NCBI GenBank assembly: GCA_025558095.1
Contig: JAIVFI010000010.1
Location: 124,001-188,000 of the forward strand
Length of the DNA stretch: 64,000 nt
Direction: 5' to 3'
Source: Hyaloraphidium curvatum
Lineage: Eukaryota; Monoblepharomycota; Hyaloraphidiomycetes; Hyaloraphidiales; Hyaloraphidiaceae
The notes beneath the pieces are model-generated. The model saw only the letters and a list, made by a program, of their open reading frames with translations, ran no database searches and was not told the origin of the DNA. The translations under genes and the position numbers were made by a program. Numbering within the stretch: the stretch's first letter is position 1; each line of letters opens with the position of its first letter. Of this stretch, positions 59,439 to 64,000 are shown piece after piece.

Positions 59439-60761
59439 ACATTCCATGTAGTTGATGTGAATCTGATGCATTTTTCCCTATCTTCTCGGTCGCCTGCCGT
59501 CGCGGTCCTTGACCTGGTCAAGCTCCTCCGGACTCCTCGCTGGGCCGCTGGTCCGCGCCCCGCCCCCTTCCCGCCTACGCGATGACCCTGGGCCGCCTCC
59601 GGTTACAGCACGAACTACTCCTTAACCCGCTGTCCTAATCGCCGAGGCCGGTGCTGACCGCTGCGCCGAGTCGGTCAATCCCTGGAGAGCGCGGTCCCCG
59701 GACCCCTTCCTCGGCCGTCCGCGTCGAGCCATGGAGCCCCTCCGACCACCAGGCATCATGAGTCTTGGGCATCTGATTAGCATCCTATGATTTGCCATCG
59801 GATCTTGGCCGTCTGCCGAGCTGCGGTCCGTCGACTTTGGAGGCGTCGTAGCTGGCCGAAATTTTCCGCCCTCCGCTCATCCGATTCCACATCGCCCTGC
59901 TGTCCCCCGCCTCATCGGCGCGCGGCGCCCACCATTGGCGCGCGGCACCTCGTGCTATGCTCCCCGCGCTACCGCATTCCGGTCTCCGTTGCGCCCCGCG
60001 GCGCCCGGATGACCCCGCGCGGCCGCCGACAACGCCGGACATGTCTCCACCGCGGCACCCCCTTTCCCGCCCTCGGCGCCCGCGCGGTCGCCGTGCCTCG
60101 ATGCCGGCCACGCGGCGCTGTTCTGCCACGTGTCTAGGGCGCCCCGGTTGGCGCTATTCGCGTCTGGTCCACGGCCCGCCGGGGTATCGGGTTCCGGCCA
60201 GGTTCACGGGGTTCTGGGGCCGGTTCGCGGGGTTCTGGGACCGGTTCACGAGTGCTGCGGCGGTCCATGGCCACTGACTATGGTCTACGGGCGACTCGGT
60301 TCGGTCTACGGTGCGAGGAGTCTCCGCGGCGAGCGCTCGTAAGCTGCTCCCCGGCTAGGCTCCCCGGCGCCCCGCGCGCGTCTCCCGGCGTATCTAAACG
60401 CCACACCCTTCGATGTCATGTACGCCTTTGGCTGAATTGATTGCCTCTTTCTCGTACTTGTGTTGGTGGGCTCGCTGTTCCCGTCCACTCGTCCTAGCTG
60501 TGTTCCCCGGACCGGTCATGTGTCTTGACCCCGGCAGGCCCGGTAACGTAGCCTGGATGGCGGTGATTGGCATGGATGAGGACGCTGCCCGTCGGGTGGT
60601 TGGAAGGAGCCTTGACGACCTGAGCGCGATGGACACGGACAGCACTGGCCCCAAACTACCCCATCCAGCAAACCTAACTTAGATCTAGCACAATAATCAG
60701 AAGCCAATCCGCCGTCCTGCGCCGCACAAGGTCGGCCTAACCTCCTACAACCACTCCACGC
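59439..60761. other. Right-arm noncoding region after H3
   Basis: Mirror of the left noncoding block up to about 60412, then diverging. Contains the tandem repeat at 60186-60247 and the orphan hairpin; no supported gene. Confidence 0.5.
60387..60402 (+). promoter_or_regulatory. Orphan histone-type stem-loop, right arm
   Basis: GGCGTATCTAAACGCC about 1 kb past H3, followed by ACACCC and, 14 nt on, CATGTA. No histone gene directly upstream. Confidence 0.65.
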
Positions 60762-61815
60762 CTACCACTCCCTGCACACGCTCTGATGCATCGACACCTG
60801 CACCTGCACCAGCCTCCTCTCCCCCGCCCCGCCGTCCCCCGCGAACAGATCCGCGCCGTGCCATGCCGTCGGCAGCGCAGATAGGTGCGAGATGGCCTGG
60901 TTGGACCTCGGGTGATACGTGCGCGCGGGGCGGAAGGTCTTGGAGCCGTTGGGGAGCTGGCCCGTGGGCACGAGGGCGCGGAAGGCGCCGCCCGAGGCGG
61001 GCGAGGTGTCGGAGAAGTAGATGAGGATGGAAAAGAGGCGATGGGGCCTGGCGATGCGGTGATGCGGGGGAAGGGAGGCGTGAGCGACAGGGGGTGGGGG
61101 CCTTCCGCCCCACGCGGCGATCCGCAGACGTGCCGCCGCCTCCGTGTGCCTACCAATCGAGGTGAGCGGGGAGCCAGTACACGCCCGCCTTGCCGTGGAA
61201 AAAGTCCATGCGCGAGTAGAGCCGGGCGGGGTCGTGGTGCGGCGGCGGGTCAATGCGGCCGCTCCTCACGCCGTACAGGAAATCCAGCTTCCTGGGCGTC
61301 TTTTTCGGGTCCTCGAGGTAGCTCTGGTAGCGCGGCTTGTCGGGCACGGTGCAGTTTGCCTCGCCGCGCCACGCCTCGAGGTGCGGCGCGTACGCGCGGA
61401 ACCCCCAGTCCACGGCGGCCTGCGAGGCGACCCAGTCGTGCAGCCGCTTCCACGCCGGAGACGAGTCGATCACTTTCAGGTACCCGGGAGAGCCGAATAT
61501 GATTGATTTCTGGCCGATGTTTTGGCCGTCGGCGGCCACGGCGGCGGGGATGTCGGGGAAGCCGGCGGCCAGCTGGGAATAGAAATCGGGGTCGAAGATC
61601 CGGTCCATAAAAATGTGCGGAAACGGGTCGGCGTCCAGCTCGTGCGGCAGCCGGTCGCGGAGGACGGGCGGCGCGGGCGGGGTCGGCGCAAGGAAACCGG
61701 CATCGTCGCTCCGCGGCGCGTCATTCCGCCATCCGAGAAGGACGAGCGACGCGCCAACCAGCGGCCAGAAGATGGTGCCGGCGGCGCGGAGCATCGGATG
61801 GGGAAAAGGCGGCAA
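60762..61815 (-). CDS. Membrane-anchored 2-oxoglutarate/Fe(II) dioxygenase-like protein, right arm only
   Basis: 315 residues from two exons (61815-61154, 61047-60762; intron 106 nt). An N-terminal hydrophobic helix (GTIFWPLVGASLVLLGW) acts as signal anchor. Then ADPFPHIFMDRIFDPDFY, typical of the start of these domains. The iron ligands are the His-x-Asp in PAHLDW and the distal His in TAWHGAD; an Arg follows in GERRLVQVQV as candidate 2-oxoglutarate contact. ILIYFSDTSPASGGAF matches the strand with GGxF/L. The HxD motif is split by the intron right after its Asp. Type II topology suggests action in the secretory pathway. There is no counterpart in the left arm. Confidence 0.82.
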
Positions 61816-62280
61816 CTAGTGTGGCCGGCGGCCAATGCGGGCGGCCTGATTATGTGCGGCCGCATCCGCGGATCGGCGTCGGCCAAGACCCTTGCGGATG
61901 CCGTGTCCGTCCGCCATGTTGAACACGCAAGGAAAGGAAGCTTCAGCTTTGATATCAGACGTGGCACTGCCGAGGGTGCTCCGTCCGCATGAACCAACGA
62001 ACGAGAGCTCGGGGTAGTGAAGGTGGCACGTGTCATTCGACGACCGCCTCGAACAAGTTGAATCACACCGGATCTAGCTCATTCATCACATTATCGATCC
62101 AGTAGTGGGGAATCAGCCCTTCTTTCTGGTGTTCTGGTCTGCCCGTCCTCCGACGGCATAGGGGGTCTGATCGTCCCGGTTTCACCTCCAACTCCGAGCT
62201 CCGCTCCACTGGCCAGCCCGGCGGCCTCCCCCAAAAATGACCATGGGGACGCGCCTATCGACGCGCCGTCCCCTTTGGGC
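61816..62280. other. Region between dioxygenase and right channel copy
   Basis: Divergent promoters are likely here. Sequence similar to the left arm begins again at about 62190 (TTTCACCTCC). An open frame continues upstream of the channel ATG without a start of its own. Confidence 0.4.
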
Positions 62281-63416
62281 ATGAAGGCCGGCTCGGCGTC
62301 GTACCAGCGCGGCGGCCCGCCCGCGCGGCAGCTGCAGCCGCCGACGGCGCGCAGCCCGCGCGGCCGCGACAGCGCCGACTCGCGCGACGGCACCGCCGAG
62401 GCGTCGGAGGACGGCGACGGCTCGCCGCCGGGTCGCAGCCCGTCGCCCGGCATGGCCCGCGACGAGTCGTTCGTCGGCATCCCGCGGCACCTGCCCTCCG
62501 CGAGGCACTCGATCACGCGGCGCGAGATATGGAAGGGGTTGGCAAACAGGATCCTGTACTCGCGGGCCTATGCCACGCTCTACGTGGTCATGGCGCTGCT
62601 GTCGGTCGCCACCATCTACCTCGTGGGTTGCCCGGAACCGTGGACCTGTTGTCTGGATTTCATATCGGGTTGACGACACCACTTCCTTCCTCGTGATTTC
62701 CTTCCTTGTGAATGCTTGGATCTTGAAGGCCTCGACCGAGAAATGGTAGGCCTTTGTTCTGGCAGACCTGCATGTGTGGAGTGTCGACGTTTCGCCCCCT
62801 TCCGCCCATCACACGCAGCCCCAGCATCACCTTTGTCACGTTCGAGGTGCTCATAAACCTCTCCATGATCTTCGAGATCGCGATACGGATGACGGCCCTC
62901 GGACGGGTCGGTAGACCTTGCGTTGGCGCAACGGCTCCGACCTGACATGTCCCCCGGCCCGCCAGCTGTTCTGGAAATCCATATGGAACGTCTTTGACCT
63001 CGCCGTGCTCGTGTTCTGCGTCGTCACGCTGGCCGTCATGACGGCCACGCGGCCGCTGGCCCACCAGACGGACTGCAACCCGGACTCGTGGTCCGAGAAG
63101 GAGGAGGTGCTGGACCTGTTCATGATCATCGTGCGCAACGTCGCGCAGGGCGTGCGGATGCTGTTCATGCTGCGGAAGTGGGTCGTCGTGCGGGTGCCAA
63201 GGCCGGCCCGACCTGAAACTGACGCCTTCCCCCTGCCCGGTTGCCAGAAACCGACAAAACATCTTCTCGCGCCCGCAGAACGTCGACCTCTCGGCGACGC
63301 AGGGCCTGCTCGCGGGCCACATGCCCGCGATCGACGTGGTGCCCTCGAGCCTGCCCTCGAACGGGTACGGCCGGACCGTGGTGTTCGAGGACGACGAGGA
63401 CGACTTTGACATGTAG
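62281..63416 (+). CDS. Fungal ion-transport-domain-like membrane protein, right copy
   Basis: Mirror copy of 31077-32210. The predicted exons match the left copy almost completely even at silent positions, whereas the three introns differ visibly (for example the last intron reads GTGGGTCGTCG here and GTGGGTCCTCG there, then drifts apart). The four hydrophobic helices, SRPQNVDLSA and the acidic C-terminus are unchanged. As on the left, the first intron's donor could not be set to a canonical GT in frame, which leaves the exact junction near 62640 open. Confidence 0.75.
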
Positions 63417-63552
63417 CCGGCCGCGCTGGGTAGGCGCGGGGCTACGTGCCGGGACGCGGGAGTTGGGAAGACTCTGGGCATGGCACTGAGGAGCACACGG
63501 CACGCATATGCTATCATTCGGCTAGAAAGGTCACGGTCTTGTACAGCGAAAC

Positions 63553-64000
63553 TCATGCCGCTGGAGACGGCGACTGCGAATGCCTCCTCTTCGCCACTTC
63601 CGCGACCATCTCCTTCGCTGCTGCCGGCACGCGGTCAAACATCGATGCGCGCCGCTGCCCCTCGGCCCCTTCGGCCGGCCTCGAAGGCGGGGTGCCGGGG
63701 CCGGAGAACCATTCGGTGATCCTGAGCACGATCGGGCCGGGGTCCGAGAGCCTCCGCTCCTTCTGCTTCTGTTCCACCCGCAGATGCTGTCTTCCGTCTT
63801 GCGGCTTGGTCTCGGTTGCGTCCGGTTCGCTGCCGGCGTCGGCGGGCGATCGCGCACGGGAAGCGCTTCCCTGGGAGGTGCTCGCCCGGTCCGGCGGCGT
63901 CACCCGGCCGTCCCTGCTGCCGCGCGTCGGCGAAGGAGACCTCGACTCGATCGAGACGCGGCGGAGGGTGCCGTTCGAGGACTGCTGCAGCCAGAAGCGC
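63553..64000 (-). CDS. Partial unrecognised protein, 5' end beyond window
   Basis: The reading frame is open to the window edge and ends at 63553, giving at least 148 residues. It begins FWLQQSSNGTLRRVSIES, a Ser/Arg phrase that looks like a phosphorylation or 14-3-3 site, and continues as low-complexity sequence with RITEWFSGPG, SMFDRVPAAAKEMVAEVAKR and a Ser/Pro end. Likely a disordered regulatory protein; no name. Convergent with the channel gene, 136 bp apart. Confidence 0.5.
   Translation of the reverse strand, partial: RFWLQQSSNGTLRRVSIESRSPSPTRGSRDGRVTPPDRASTSQGSASRARSPADAGSEPDATETKPQDGRQHLRVEQKQKERRLSDPGPIVLRITEWFSGPGTPPSRPAEGAEGQRRASMFDRVPAAAKEMVAEVAKRRHSQSPSPAA

Overview
The window is GC-rich nuclear DNA from a filamentous or zoosporic-type fungus, probably an early-diverging lineage; the species cannot be named from the sequence. 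The fungal call rests on short (about 50-65 nt) spliceosomal introns with GTGGGY-type donors and CTGAC/CTAAC branch points in most genes, a canonical H3-H4 pair, a conserved fungal ion-channel-like protein, fungal CaiB/BaiF CoA-transferases, a PNPOx-FNR fusion oxidoreductase and GSK3 and eIF3b orthologues. Gene models below were spliced by hand; nearly all give totals divisible by three and, for H3 and H4, exactly the canonical protein lengths.

Left part (0-31 kb): a 5'-cut carotenoid oxygenase, a nine-exon secreted protein, an F-box protein, a membrane-bound M19 dipeptidase, an ankyrin-AAA+ disaggregase of the SKD3/CLPB type, an MscL channel with a zinc ribbon, a secreted Cys-rich protein, an intact and a truncated short-chain dehydrogenase, an intron-containing tRNA-Gln, a 1.1-kb non-autonomous DNA transposon with perfect 16-bp inverted repeats and a 6-bp target duplication, a 1224-residue orphan protein, a small tail-anchored protein, GSK3 kinase, a small YABBY/HMG-like protein and another F-box protein.

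Right part (31-63.4 kb) is one large palindrome. A left arm (31.08-41.13 kb) and a right arm (52.26-63.42 kb) carry the same genes in mirror order: ion-channel-like protein, H3, H4, PNPOx-FNR oxidoreductase, CoA-transferase. The arms surround an 11-kb unique spacer (7-TM protein, lectin-SH3 receptor-like protein, PPxY protein, SDR9C dehydrogenase, eIF3b). Identity is uneven: the histone core (about 4.1 kb) is nearly identical, the oxidoreductase switches from diverged to near-identical inside the reading frame, and the CoA-transferases are clearly diverged but keep five exons of exactly equal length. The left arm alone has a thioesterase; the right arm alone has an F-box gene and a 2-oxoglutarate dioxygenase gene. 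This is the pattern expected of an old inverted duplication whose arms undergo gene conversion.

The most unusual signal is a 16-nt hairpin 36-44 nt after the stop codons of both histone genes in both arms. It closely resembles the animal replication-dependent histone mRNA stem-loop, which yeasts and moulds lack. A third copy in each arm has no histone gene in front of it. The last introns of H3 and H4 also use non-GT donors. The window ends in a partial gene on the minus strand.
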